Below, one piece after another: positions 26,430 to 36,148 of a stretch of DNA of 64,000 nt. The translations under genes were made by a program, and so were the position numbers. The DNA comes from an uncultured Alphaproteobacteria bacterium (GTDB taxonomy: Bacteria; Pseudomonadota; Alphaproteobacteria; Rhizobiales; Aestuariivirgaceae): positions 56,178 to 120,177 of the forward strand of contig CALMWF010000017.1 in NCBI GenBank assembly GCA_937873445.1. The letters are read 5' to 3'. A model generated the notes under the pieces. The model made no database searches, had not been told where the DNA came from, and was given only the letters and a program-made list of their open reading frames with translations. Each line of letters begins with the position of its first letter. The stretch's first letter is position 1.

Positions 26430-27755
26430 TCAGCGCAGGGGGGGTGCTGCGGGCCTGGGCATCCTGCCCCTGACAGATGCCGCCTGCCGGGCCCCCAAGA
26501 CGGTGACCAGCATGTAGAGAGCCCAGAAATCCGGCGCACCATGAACCGATCCCGACGTAAGGCTCAGAAGAAAGACCGGCAGCGCCGCCATGGCTATATA
26601 GAGCTCCGAGGCCCCCACCCGGCCTCGCAGAATGCGGCCCAGCGCGATGAGCATGAAGATCAGCGACAGGAAGAAGAACGTGGCGCCGATCACTCCCGTC
26701 GCCATCAGAACTTCAAGGATGATATTGTGCGGCGACTGGTCACCGGACGTCACGAAGCTGCGGCCGATGATGGGCGAAGACAGAAAGTCGTCCCAGGCAA
26801 TCCGGTAGATTTCATCGCGCGCCTCAGTAGCGCCGCCGGCACGTTCCTCGATGAAGCTCATGAAGCGATCGAACAGATAGATCGAGCCGTTGCTGACCTG
26901 AAGCATCATATAGGCAATGAACAGCGGCAGGCCGAGGTAGACAGCGGAAACCCAACGGCCCCGCGCCACAGTGCCCTGTTTGGGCATGAGCGCCAGAATA
27001 ACCGTTATCAGAAACGACACCATAAATCCCAGAAACGGGCCGCGTGACCCAGAGAATAGAATGTTGACAATGCCAATCCCCAACAGCGCCACCAGCAGCA
27101 GCTGCTTGATCATGGGGAGTCTACGATCAAAGGCCAGCCGCGCAAGAGCGAGACTGGAAAGACTGGCCCCCATAAGGCCAATCACGAGAGGGCTGAGCAG
27201 TGCCGTCCCCTCGATATCGCCTTCGATCTGCACGCGGCCGGCAAAAACTTCGGCCCGGTCGATGGTGCCACCCATGAACACGTAATAGATCTGGACCAGA
27301 TTGGCGATGGTCAGCGCCACCAGAATGTAGCGCTCCAGAAGCGGCATGTCCTCGCGGCGCAGGGATACGGCAATCACCACGACCGGCAAAAGGGTGAGAA
27401 AGAAATAGTAGCTCAGCACGTAGAACATCGGATAGGTGGAAAACCGGATGTCCAGGAGCACCATGTCGACATAGATGCGGACACTGTAGATGACAAAGAA
27501 GATCAGCAGCGGCACAGCCGCACGGTTTATCTGGCGGAAATCGCGCAGATGAAACAGTGCCGCGGCAATGAACACCGCCGCCGTTGCAGCCTTGATCCAG
27601 ACATTGAAATTGCTGACGGCCAGACCCAGCAGGCGCAATATGATCGTGGTGGTGGAATAGCTGAAACAGGTCAGAACAATGCCGATCAGCAGAAGGTAGT
27701 TGGGCCTTCGTGGCCGCGTCAGGGGTTGGAGCGGTCGATAAATTGTCTGAACCAT
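26430..27755 (-). CDS. wzy: O-antigen/capsule polymerase or ligase-like membrane protein (Wzy candidate)
   Basis: 441 residues with about 10-12 transmembrane helices. The SGSRGPFLGF motif and the following SPHNIILEVLM are typical of the Wzy_C (O-antigen ligase/polymerase) fold. A long periplasmic loop lies between them, where the catalytic arginines of these proteins are found. Its place beside wzx and glycosyltransferase genes favours a repeat-unit polymerase. A second protein of this fold is encoded at 52672-54192, so one may be a ligase or act in chain release. The N-terminus is basic (RPLQPLTRPRRPN) and cytoplasmic. No convincing terminator follows in the 241-bp gap. Confidence 0.82.
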   Translation of the reverse strand: MVQTIYRPLQPLTRPRRPNYLLLIGIVLTCFSYSTTTIILRLLGLAVSNFNVWIKAATAAVFIAAALFHLRDFRQINRAAVPLLIFFVIYSVRIYVDMVLLDIRFSTYPMFYVLSYYFFLTLLPVVVIAVSLRREDMPLLERYILVALTIANLVQIYYVFMGGTIDRAEVFAGRVQIEGDIEGTALLSPLVIGLMGASLSSLALARLAFDRRLPMIKQLLLVALLGIGIVNILFSGSRGPFLGFMVSFLITVILALMPKQGTVARGRWVSAVYLGLPLFIAYMMLQVSNGSIYLFDRFMSFIEERAGGATEARDEIYRIAWDDFLSSPIIGRSFVTSGDQSPHNIILEVLMATGVIGATFFFLSLIFMLIALGRILRGRVGASELYIAMAALPVFLLSLTSGSVHGAPDFWALYMLVTVLGARQAASVRGRMPRPAAPPLR

Positions 27756-27831
27756 AATTCTACATTCAGCAGCCGAAACAGAAAATAGCCATGGTCACGC
27801 TTGCCCTGTTGATGGTCAGCAATCACATTCA

Positions 27832-29637
27832 TCAGAGCCTGGCGGTAAACAGGCCGCGTGCCAGGCACTTTTCTGACAACAACACTTCAACCGGCGATTC
27901 CACCACAGCCGCGCTCTTCGTGGCCGTGAACTGCCTGCCGATGGGGGTTGCGTAGCCGATTTTCACCTGCGTGAGAAGAGACTCCGGCAACACCCCCCGC
28001 ATGGCCATTTTATGAATGACCTTGCCTTCCGCACCGGAAACCTTGTAGCGCGACGGCAGCCGCCACACGAATTCCACCAGGTCCGGATCAAGAAAGGGGT
28101 TGCGCGTCTCGACACTGGCCGCCATGGAAATGGCATCGCCATAGTGCAGCAGATTGACCAGGCCGCCGCTGTGCTGCCGGCGCAACAGACCGTTCAGAAG
28201 CCCATCACCGCCCTCGTTTTCGAGGCCGGGGTCATCGGCAAGCGGCTTCACACCGTCGGCAAACAGCGGTGCCAGAACCGAACCCACACCAAGCATGCGT
28301 TTGTAAGCATGTGACAGCACCTGCAGACTGCCGCTCATCTGGCGGATGGCCAGCATCACGGCCGGCCGCAGGGCATATTTGGTCTTGAAGGCCGCCACGG
28401 CGCGGCGCGCTTCAGCCCACTTCCCGGCCACCAGCAGTTCGGCAACGGCGGTTGCAAAGCAGCTGACAATATAGCCGCCCATCAGCTCATCAGCCCCCTG
28501 CCCCTCCAGAATAACCGTCACATCGCGCCGGGCCCGGCGCATCACCTGCAGCATGGGCACAACCGCGGGCGAACTGTTGCCACTCTCAAGATGGGTGATG
28601 GCCTCGGTCATGGACGCCACCAGATCGCTGTAGTCCACGTCAATGAAATTGGCGCTGAGGCCGATGCGTTCCGCCTCGCGCCTGACCGTCGCCGCTTCGT
28701 CAATTCCGTCAAGCGACGTGAAAAAGGCCAGATCGGCCGCGCCATAGTCCTGCTTGTTGAAGCGCGCGGTATAGCAATTGAGGGTTTTGCCGGAGTGTGC
28801 GGCCACCTCATGGGCAATGGCCATGGAATCAACGCCGGATGACAGGGTGAGACCGAAGGGGACATCGCTGCGCATGCGCAACGCCACAGCCCGGGTGAAC
28901 AGCCTGCGGTACTCGGCCGTGGCGTCCTCCGGCGAGATCCGGTCATTGCTGTCTTGCGGATAGTGCCAATACCTCTCGGTGCGCACCATGCCGTTTTCCA
29001 CATAGAGATTGTGGCCGGGCTGCAGGCGCATGACACCGCTGAACCAGCTCTTCGGGTGCTGCGCGCCGACACTGTCCAGACAATAACTGCCAATGGCCTG
29101 CACATTGGGCCGGGCGAGAGCGGGCATCAGCGCCAGAAGTGATTTGATCTCGGAAGAAAAGGCAAAACGCCCCTTGTCATGGTGATAGACAAAGGGCTTC
29201 TCGCCATAACGGTCGCGGGAACAGAACAGCGACCGCCGCTCCGCATCGTAGATTGCAAACGCCCACATGCCGTTGAAGCGCTGAACACAGGAGGCGCCCC
29301 ACAACGCATAGGCCTGCACCAGCACTTCCGTATCGCTGTGGGTGCGGAAGCGCGCACCCTGGGCTTCAAGCTCCTGGCGCAACTCGATGAAGTTGAAGAT
29401 TTCGCCGTTGAACACCACCCAATAGCGATCGGCAAAGCAGAAAGGCTGGTGGCTGTCCGGTGACAGATCAATGATCGACAGGCGGACATGGCCGAGCAGG
29501 GCCGTATCATGGAAGCGCTGCACGCGGCGCGCATCCGGGCCGCGATGAACCATCAGATCAAGGGCCCGGCCAAACTCCTTGTCATCAAAGAGCGCAACGG
29601 ATTGATCAAAACGCAGAACCCCGAGAATGCCACACAT
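27832..29637 (-). CDS. asnB: Glutamine-dependent asparagine synthase family amidotransferase (AsnB/WbpS-like)
   Basis: 601 residues. Cys2 after the initiator Met is the class II glutaminase nucleophile (MCGILGVL), with VHRGPDA, FNGEIFN and SDTEVL as glutamine-site motifs. The synthase half has the ATP PP-loop LSSGVDS (Ser replacing the usual Gly) and EGQGADELMGGY. In surface-polysaccharide loci such homologues are thought to convert uronic acid carboxyl groups to amides rather than make asparagine. Two uronate-forming dehydrogenases in this window fit that. A 258-bp AT-richer gap upstream likely holds its promoter. The C-terminus is about 30-40 residues shorter than some AsnB proteins but the core is complete. 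Confidence 0.9.
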   Translation of the reverse strand: MCGILGVLRFDQSVALFDDKEFGRALDLMVHRGPDARRVQRFHDTALLGHVRLSIIDLSPDSHQPFCFADRYWVVFNGEIFNFIELRQELEAQGARFRTHSDTEVLVQAYALWGASCVQRFNGMWAFAIYDAERRSLFCSRDRYGEKPFVYHHDKGRFAFSSEIKSLLALMPALARPNVQAIGSYCLDSVGAQHPKSWFSGVMRLQPGHNLYVENGMVRTERYWHYPQDSNDRISPEDATAEYRRLFTRAVALRMRSDVPFGLTLSSGVDSMAIAHEVAAHSGKTLNCYTARFNKQDYGAADLAFFTSLDGIDEAATVRREAERIGLSANFIDVDYSDLVASMTEAITHLESGNSSPAVVPMLQVMRRARRDVTVILEGQGADELMGGYIVSCFATAVAELLVAGKWAEARRAVAAFKTKYALRPAVMLAIRQMSGSLQVLSHAYKRMLGVGSVLAPLFADGVKPLADDPGLENEGGDGLLNGLLRRQHSGGLVNLLHYGDAISMAASVETRNPFLDPDLVEFVWRLPSRYKVSGAEGKVIHKMAMRGVLPESLLTQVKIGYATPIGRQFTATKSAAVVESPVEVLLSEKCLARGLFTARL

Positions 29638-29895
29638 GATTGGCTGCCACTATTCAAACTGTCCAGGCGAGCCCATTGCCAAACGTCCTGCCCCCCGGCC
29701 GGGCGCGATCCTTTTCTATTGGCGGATCAAAGGCAAGCCATATTCCTCAGCGTGAGACAATCTTTCAACGGGAAATACATACCCCCGCATATTCAACAAA
29801 CAAAATATCTCAGAGTGAAGACAAGGCCACCCAGGGAACACATGACTGCCTCTGACCCATAGACAGGCACCCCGCCTGCACTGGCAGATCCGGGA

Positions 29896-30966
29896 TCAAG
29901 ATGGCGCCGGCGGACACCGTCCCTCAAGGGCGGCGCAAAAGCCCGCCACCATGTGGGCCATCAGGCGTTCCTGCGCATAAAGCCGATAGCCGTTGCTGCC
30001 CAATTCCCGGGCAAACCCCGGCTCACAAACCATCCGCACCATGCCATCGGCTATTTCGGCGTCAGAGTTGCAAATCACGGCGTTTTCCCCATGCCGGAGA
30101 TTCTGAAACTCCGGCCCGTGGCGGAAATTGGTGCGTCCCGGCCCGCGTGAGGCCAGTGTGATGAGAGGCACCCCATAGGCAAAACTGTGCAGCACAGCCA
30201 GGCCCACATTGTCTGAAACATAGGCATAGGCCCGGCTGAAAATCGTCGCCAGCCTGTCCTCATCCAGCACCTTGCCGTGAAACACCACGCGCTCGGCAAT
30301 GCCAAGCCTGTTGGCGGCCGCCTCCAGTGGCGCGCGCGCTTCCCCGTCGCCCACAATGTCAAAGCGGCAATCCGGTGGCAGCTTGTCCCGAATGCCCGCA
30401 AAGGCCGCCAGAAACCGGTCCAGTGCCTTGCGCTCCTGCAAACGGCCGACATAGAGAAAGCTCGACTTTGCCTCGCCGCTCGTATCGCGGTGATTGCCGA
30501 TGGCCATGGTGTTATTCGCAAAGAAAATACGCTCGGCCGGATAGCCGCGGGCCTTCAGCGCCGCCAGATCTTCAGTGCCGTAGAGGATAATGCCGTCGGC
30601 CCATGCCATGATCCGGTCACGCAGCCAATTGGCAGCCCGTCGGCCGGAATAGCGGTGGCCCCACAGCAGAAAGCGCCGCACCTTCGGCACAGTCCAGCGT
30701 GTCAGATACTGCGGCCAGCGCAGGTCAAACATGCCCACCACCGCCACCGGCTGGATGCCGGAAACCGCCTGCGGAAAACCGCGCAGCAGGCGGAAGGGTC
30801 CAACCTGCCGGAGCGGCAGAATAACCTCCTCATAGCGATCACCGGCGGCCAGCGACGGCTTGCCCACATGCACCACCACCACCCGGAAAAATTCCGCAAG
30901 CCCGTTATAAAGGGGCTTGCGATAGGCCATGATGTCATTTTGCAGAATAAGAACGGCAGGCTTCAT
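29896..30966 (-). CDS. Family 4 glycosyltransferase
   Basis: 356 residues, GT-B fold. The C-terminal nucleotide-sugar domain shows SSFLYVGRLQERKALDRFL, FDIVGDGEARAPLE and VSDNVGLAVLHSFAYGVPLI, where the Glu of the usual EGFG-type motif is not evident. The N-terminal acceptor domain is short, with LRWPQYL and YSGRRAANWL. Start and preceding stop overlap as TGATG, so translation is coupled to the WbuB-like transferase gene; a GTG three bases earlier is also possible. Linkage and donor are unknown. Confidence 0.84.
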   Translation of the reverse strand: MKPAVLILQNDIMAYRKPLYNGLAEFFRVVVVHVGKPSLAAGDRYEEVILPLRQVGPFRLLRGFPQAVSGIQPVAVVGMFDLRWPQYLTRWTVPKVRRFLLWGHRYSGRRAANWLRDRIMAWADGIILYGTEDLAALKARGYPAERIFFANNTMAIGNHRDTSGEAKSSFLYVGRLQERKALDRFLAAFAGIRDKLPPDCRFDIVGDGEARAPLEAAANRLGIAERVVFHGKVLDEDRLATIFSRAYAYVSDNVGLAVLHSFAYGVPLITLASRGPGRTNFRHGPEFQNLRHGENAVICNSDAEIADGMVRMVCEPGFARELGSNGYRLYAQERLMAHMVAGFCAALEGRCPPAPS

Positions 30967-32195
30967 CACGACCGACCCTCATTCCAGGCCTGTTCCAGAA
31001 CCGACACCCAGCGGTTGGCAAGGGCATCGCGGCTGAATTCGGCCTCGGCCAGACGGCGCGCCGCCTGCCCCCTTTGCCGGCTGTCGGCGCGGTCATCGGC
31101 GGCGCTGATGAGGGCCGTTGCAAAGCCTGCCGCATCGCCGGGCGGCACGGCAAAGCCAAGCCGCCGCTCGGTCACGAAGGTGGCCAGCCAGCCTGGATAG
31201 TTGATCAGCACAGGCAGGCCGCAGGCCAGATAATCGAAAAACTTGTTGGGCGAAGTGCCGTCATAAAAGGCGGGCACATTGGCCAGAATCTGCAAGCCCA
31301 GATCAGCCGCCTTGAGCAGTCCCGCCAGTCTGGTCTTGGCCACGGGGGCAAGAAGCACCACATTGTCGAGCTGCTGGCGCGCCACCTCCGCTGCCAGCGC
31401 CGCCCGGCGCATGCCATCGCCGATCAGCACCAGCTTGATGTCGGGCCGCTGGCGGCGCTTCAGTTCGGCCGCCGCCGCCAGAACCGCCTCCAGCCCATTG
31501 GCCAGGCCAAAGGTGCCGCTGTAGACCGCCATGAATTCTTCCGCTGCCACACCCTCTGGCCGCCAGCGCTCCTCAACGGCGTCAAACAGCGCCGTATCGC
31601 ACCCGTTGGACACGGTGGTGATGCGGTCAGGGGCAATGCCCCGGCGCGCCACCCCTGCGGCCATGCCGGGCGACAGGGCAATGACATGCCGGGCCGCATG
31701 ATAGGACAGCCATTCCAGCCCCGACATGAGTGTGAGCACCACGGGATTGGTGATGACCCCCATGGCCCTGGGCAGTTCCGGCCACAGATCACGCACCTCG
31801 AACACCATGGGCTTGGCCCGCAGGGCGCGCGCCAGAATGCCCGGAATGCCCGCCGTCAGCGGTGTTGATGTGGCAAACACCAGATCATAGGGTTCGCGCA
31901 GGGCAATCGCGGCACCGCGCGCCGCAAAGCGCAGGAAGGTGGCCAGGCGCCGGGTGAAGCTGTGGGCATTGGCATAGTCGAGGGCAAGCTCAATGACCTC
32001 GATGCCGTCCACCTGGCCGCGCCGCATGCCCTTGGCAAAGGGGCCGGACAGTCCGGTCCGCCCGCCCTTGTAGCTGCCGCACACCATGGTGACCTGATGT
32101 CCCCTGGCCAGAAGCCGCCGGCTCATCTCATAGGAGCGCGTTCCCGTGGAACCCTCGGGCGTGGAAAAATGCTGATGATAATAGAGAACCCTCAT
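30966..32195 (-). CDS. Family 4 glycosyltransferase, WbuB-like
   Basis: 409 residues. The N-terminus VLYYHQHFSTPEGSTGTRSYE matches the pattern of WbuB-like transferases (shown as YHQHFSTPEG and GTRSYEMSRRL). WbuB proteins transfer L-FucNAc-type residues in several O-antigens. Later motifs are YSGTFGLANGLEAVL, LIGDGMRRAALA and FYDGTSPNKFFDYLACGLPVL, carrying the donor-binding Glu/Asp region. ATG 32195 overlaps the stop of the heparinase-like gene as ATGA. An L-FucNAc or L-QuiNAc donor would fit the reductase and epimerase genes at 20.5-23.5 kb, an inference from family and neighbourhood. Confidence 0.86.
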   Translation of the reverse strand: MRVLYYHQHFSTPEGSTGTRSYEMSRRLLARGHQVTMVCGSYKGGRTGLSGPFAKGMRRGQVDGIEVIELALDYANAHSFTRRLATFLRFAARGAAIALREPYDLVFATSTPLTAGIPGILARALRAKPMVFEVRDLWPELPRAMGVITNPVVLTLMSGLEWLSYHAARHVIALSPGMAAGVARRGIAPDRITTVSNGCDTALFDAVEERWRPEGVAAEEFMAVYSGTFGLANGLEAVLAAAAELKRRQRPDIKLVLIGDGMRRAALAAEVARQQLDNVVLLAPVAKTRLAGLLKAADLGLQILANVPAFYDGTSPNKFFDYLACGLPVLINYPGWLATFVTERRLGFAVPPGDAAGFATALISAADDRADSRQRGQAARRLAEAEFSRDALANRWVSVLEQAWNEGRS

Positions 32196-34006
32196 GCCGC
32201 CCATTCCACCACGGTTTCGATCCGGCCCGGCCTGTGCATGCTTGCCGTCAGAACCGGAAGGTCCGTCTTTTCCGCATAGTGCCGCGACTCCAGCCCCTGC
32301 TCCAAGCTCACCGCGGAAAATCCATCGGCTGCCGTCAGAGAGAGCCGCACAGCAAGGCCTGCGACATTTCCCTTTACCATCGCCCGGCCATGCTCCTGTT
32401 CCAGTTGCCACTCACCCGGTGCCAGCCGCCAGCGCAGCACGGCCACCTGCGCAAAGCCCGCCACATCATCGGTGACGCCAAGCCGACCCGCCTGCAGAAC
32501 CAGCGCGCGGCAATGGCGGCAGCCGCCCGCATCCTCATAGGCCACGGCAAAGCGCAGCTGCCCTTCCGTCTCCGTCAGCGCCTGCACCACCTCGGCCCTG
32601 GGCCAGCCGCCAAACAGGAAGCGGCCAAGCCGGGGCATGGGCTCGCGCCCGTCAAACTGCACCGTGTTGTGGCTCTGCACGCCGCTGAAATAGTCATAGG
32701 TCGCGGCATCGGTGTTGTAGCTGTAGCTGCCGCCATCACGCAGCAGGTTCAAGCCACCGATCCAGAAGTCGAGGTGCAGAAGATCAGCCTGGCCAGGACG
32801 GAAGCAAAACCGCGGGTAATGCAGAAAGGCCATGGCCTCGCCCCGGCGCAAAACCACAGTTCCCCCCTGTTCGTCATGGCTGGAAACCGGTGCCGGTATT
32901 TGCTTCTGGGGGGCGGAAAGACCAAGCCAGTCAAGAACCGCCGTGCCGCCGTCCGTCCCCGTCCCCTGCCACAGCGCCAGGGCAAGGTTCAGGCTGGGGC
33001 GGAAGTCGCGAAAGGCCGCGCCGAGAAAGCCCAGCAGGGCTGCCCCGTCATTGGCCCCGAAATTGGGCGCATCGCCCGCTGCCGTCATGCGCCCGTGAAG
33101 CCACTGGGCCGCCGCCGCCATGCGCCCCTGCAGGGCCGCCGAAAAGGCCGGTGCGCCATGGGCCCGGCGCGCCACTTCGGCCAGTGACAGCGTGTCCAGC
33201 GCCAGCCGGTGATAAACCATGGAATATTGGGAGAAACCGCCCCGCTCATTGAACAGATGGGCCACCCGTTCCTCAAGCGCCCGTCTGCCCTGATCCGCAA
33301 AGGCCAGACCGTCCTTGCCCAGCATCAACCCGCCCATGAACAGGGCCGCCGCTTCCGACGTGCCGTGATTGTTATCCTGCGCCCTGGCATAGGCCATGGT
33401 GGGGGCAATGCGTCGCAGATGAAGCGCCACCAGCGCGCCCAGCGCCGCTGCCTGCCCGCCCCCCAGCAGGAAGCTGGCAAGCCACAGATTGATAACCCGG
33501 AAGGATGCCTCCTGGCCGCATTTCCACTGCCGCCCCCGATAGGGTGGATTGACCCTGAGCCAGTCTGCGAGCCAGGCATTGAGTGTGCTCAGGGCAGCGC
33601 CATCCCCCTGCCGCGCCGCCTGGGCCAGGGCGGGCGCCCAGCCGAAGCGCGACAGCTCCCAGATGAGCTTGATATCGCCCAGGGCCGGGTCAAAATCGCC
33701 AAGCCGGTACCAGGGCTGGTCATTGCCAGCCGCTTCCACGCCGCTGATGAGATGGGCGTTCCAGGCGGGTGGCGGGCCGGAGAGGGCCACGTTGCGCCAA
33801 CCGAACAGCGCCAGTTGCCGGGGCACATCAACCCTCTGCACGGGGGGCGCGGCCGAGCCCAGAAAGAACGGACCGGCCGGAGCGCGCGCGGCAATGCGCT
33901 GCACCGGGTGCAGCCCCAGCCTGAGCGCCAGCCGATAGCGCGCCACCGCCGCCACATTGCCGGGGCCGAGAGCCGCCAGAGTGCGCAGCTTGACGGCGAA
34001 ACCCAT
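32192..34006 (-). CDS. Heparinase II/III-like polysaccharide lyase family protein
   Basis: 604 residues. The N-terminal half is an all-alpha toroid (ISGVEAAGNDQPWYR, NPPYRGRQWKCGQEASFRVINLWLA). FSQYSMVYHRLALDTL follows, with the Tyr and His typical of the catalytic centre. The C-terminal half is a beta-sandwich (FWIGGLNLLRDGGSYSYN, FSGVQSHNTVQFDG). No signal peptide is evident, so export is uncertain. Homologues occur in O-antigen and exopolysaccharide loci next to the bi-domain oxidoreductase, as here. It might cleave uronate polymers or act on a sugar intermediate. ATG 34006 forms TGATG with the preceding stop. Basis for function is family only. Confidence 0.82.
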   Translation of the reverse strand: MGFAVKLRTLAALGPGNVAAVARYRLALRLGLHPVQRIAARAPAGPFFLGSAAPPVQRVDVPRQLALFGWRNVALSGPPPAWNAHLISGVEAAGNDQPWYRLGDFDPALGDIKLIWELSRFGWAPALAQAARQGDGAALSTLNAWLADWLRVNPPYRGRQWKCGQEASFRVINLWLASFLLGGGQAAALGALVALHLRRIAPTMAYARAQDNNHGTSEAAALFMGGLMLGKDGLAFADQGRRALEERVAHLFNERGGFSQYSMVYHRLALDTLSLAEVARRAHGAPAFSAALQGRMAAAAQWLHGRMTAAGDAPNFGANDGAALLGFLGAAFRDFRPSLNLALALWQGTGTDGGTAVLDWLGLSAPQKQIPAPVSSHDEQGGTVVLRRGEAMAFLHYPRFCFRPGQADLLHLDFWIGGLNLLRDGGSYSYNTDAATYDYFSGVQSHNTVQFDGREPMPRLGRFLFGGWPRAEVVQALTETEGQLRFAVAYEDAGGCRHCRALVLQAGRLGVTDDVAGFAQVAVLRWRLAPGEWQLEQEHGRAMVKGNVAGLAVRLSLTAADGFSAVSLEQGLESRHYAEKTDLPVLTASMHRPGRIETVVEWAA

Positions 34007-36135
34007 CACGCGTCCTGCAACAGATCGGCCACCTTGAGCGTGACCTCGGCCACTTCCATGATTTCGCCCGGCGGAATGGCGGCCACACCGTTTTCCACCG
34101 CCGCCAGGAAGGCCGCCGCACAGGCGTTCTGCCCCTTGTCCTGCTGCCACAGCGTCATCCTGGCAAAGCCCGGCCAGCCAAAGCCGCGCAGAGTGCGGAA
34201 ATTGTCGAGTTGCAGAATGCGTCCCGCCGCGAAGGCTTCAATGCGCTCCTTGGGAAATTGCGCCGCACCATTGGCGAAGTAGTGAATGGTGGCCAGCGAG
34301 CCATCGGCAAAGCCGAGGGTGATGGTGGCGGTATCATCCTGGGCCTGATCGGCATTGCCCGACTTGAGGCTTTGTGCCGTCACGCGCACGATGGGCGAGC
34401 CTGCCAGAAACCGGGCCAGATCGATGTGGTGGCAGGCTTCGCCGACAATGCGGCCGCCACCCTGAGCGGCATCCTGGGTCCAGTGGGCGGAAGGAATAGC
34501 CCCGGCATTCATGGTGAGAATGAAGGACTTGGGACCCGCCACCCTGTCGAGCAGCGTCTTCATTTTCACCACATGCGGGGCAAAGCGCCGGTTGAAGCCC
34601 ACCATGAGCTGAAGGCTGTTTCCCGGCGGACCGGCCAGAGCGGCCTTGACCGCATCCAGCCCGGCCCAGCTGATGGCCAGGGGTTTTTCGACAAAGACAT
34701 GCTTGCCCGCCGCCAGGGCGCGCGCCACCAGACCGGCGTGGGAATCATGCCGGGTGGCAATGGCCACGGCGGTGATGGCCGCATCGGCCAGCACGCGGTC
34801 AATGTCGGTGGTGGCCTCCGCAAAACCGGCCTTGGTGCCGTGCACGACAGGATTGAGACCGCTGGTGGCGGCCAGCGCACCGAACTGGGCCTGCGCCGCC
34901 TTGAAGGCCGGCACCAGCATGCGCGTGGCATAGTTGCCCGCCCCGATCACCCCCAGCACCGGCCTGCCGGTCTGGCGCGGTGCCTGCGGCGGCAATGTCA
35001 CCGTGCGCGCCAGGCGCTCCTCCACCGGCGCAGCATAGGTCAGCAGAATGCCAAGGGTGGCCTTGCCAGCGGCCAGATCATCATAGGCCTGGGGGGCCTC
35101 GCCAATATCCATCCGGCGGGAAATGAGCGGGTTCACATCAATCCGCCCGGCCGCCATCAGATCCAGCACCGCCTCGAAATTGCGTTGTTCGGTCCAGCGC
35201 ACGAAACCATAGGGATAATCCTGGCCCTGGGCCTCGTAGCGCGGGTCATAGCGTCCCGGCCCATAGGAGCAGGACACCTGAAAGGTCAGCTCCTTCTCGT
35301 AGAAGTCGGCCCGGCTCAATTCCATTCCCGTCACCCCCACCATGATGATGCGGCCGCGCTTGCGGCTCATCTGGGCGGCCTGGGTGATGGGATCAGACGA
35401 GCTGGTGGAGGCGGTGATGATGACGCCATCAACCCCGTGCTGCCGGCTGAAGGTCATTGCGGCGGCCACCGCATCGGCCCCGGCGGCGGGGTTGCAGGTT
35501 TCGGCGCCATAGGCCTTGGCCAGCGCCAGCTTGGCCTCGTCAAAATCAATGGCCATGACCCGGCAGCCATTGGCCAGCAGCATCTGGATGGTGAGAAGCC
35601 CGATCAGCCCGGCCCCGATCACCACCACGGTTTCGCCAATGCGCGGCTCGAGCAGCCGGATGCCCTGCAGCCCGATGGCGGCCAGCACCGTGAAGGCCGC
35701 CGCTTCATCGCTCACCCCCTCCGGCACCCGCGCACACAGCGTATGCGGCACCCGTACCACCTCGGCGTGGGAACCGTTGGACACCACCCGCTCACCGGGC
35801 TTGAAATCCCCGGCGTTGTCGCCCGCCGCCACCACCCGGCCGACATTGCAATAACCGAGGGCAATGGGCTGGGCGAGCTTGGAGCGGACCGCGCCGATGG
35901 TCTGCATGAGGCCGTCGGTGCGCACCTTGTTCAAAACCGCCTTCACCTTGTCGGGCTGCTTGCGCACCTTGTTGATGAGCGAGGCCCGGCCGAAATCCAC
36001 CAGCATGCGCTCGGTGCCGGGCGAAATCAGACTGAGCGCGGTGGCAATGATGAGGCTGTTGCGCTCGGCGGCGGGGGCCGGCACCTCGGCCAGAAGGGTC
36101 TGGCCCGTTTCAAAATTCTGCACCACCTGTTTCAT
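34006..36135 (-). CDS. Bi-domain oxidoreductase: zinc-type alcohol dehydrogenase fused to Gfo/Idh/MocA dehydrogenase
   Basis: 709 residues. Residues 1 to about 370 are a medium-chain dehydrogenase: ALGYCNVGRVV, VVIGAGLIGLLTIQMLLANG and TASTSSSDPI, lacking obvious structural-zinc cysteines. Residues about 385-709 are a Gfo/Idh/MocA unit: GVIGAGNYATRML, ATRHDSHAGLVARALAAGK, then EKPLAI with the conserved Lys, and GEACHHIDLARFLAG. The two halves could oxidise and reduce successive sugar positions. One possible role is the C3 oxidation (WbpB-like) needed before amination, but that is inference. The arrangement is a recognised partner of heparinase-like genes in glycan loci. It begins 13 bases after the HisF2 gene. 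Confidence 0.85.
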   Translation of the reverse strand: MKQVVQNFETGQTLLAEVPAPAAERNSLIIATALSLISPGTERMLVDFGRASLINKVRKQPDKVKAVLNKVRTDGLMQTIGAVRSKLAQPIALGYCNVGRVVAAGDNAGDFKPGERVVSNGSHAEVVRVPHTLCARVPEGVSDEAAAFTVLAAIGLQGIRLLEPRIGETVVVIGAGLIGLLTIQMLLANGCRVMAIDFDEAKLALAKAYGAETCNPAAGADAVAAAMTFSRQHGVDGVIITASTSSSDPITQAAQMSRKRGRIIMVGVTGMELSRADFYEKELTFQVSCSYGPGRYDPRYEAQGQDYPYGFVRWTEQRNFEAVLDLMAAGRIDVNPLISRRMDIGEAPQAYDDLAAGKATLGILLTYAAPVEERLARTVTLPPQAPRQTGRPVLGVIGAGNYATRMLVPAFKAAQAQFGALAATSGLNPVVHGTKAGFAEATTDIDRVLADAAITAVAIATRHDSHAGLVARALAAGKHVFVEKPLAISWAGLDAVKAALAGPPGNSLQLMVGFNRRFAPHVVKMKTLLDRVAGPKSFILTMNAGAIPSAHWTQDAAQGGGRIVGEACHHIDLARFLAGSPIVRVTAQSLKSGNADQAQDDTATITLGFADGSLATIHYFANGAAQFPKERIEAFAAGRILQLDNFRTLRGFGWPGFARMTLWQQDKGQNACAAAFLAAVENGVAAIPPGEIMEVAEVTLKVADLLQDA

Positions 36136-36148
36136 CGGGCCCGATCCC

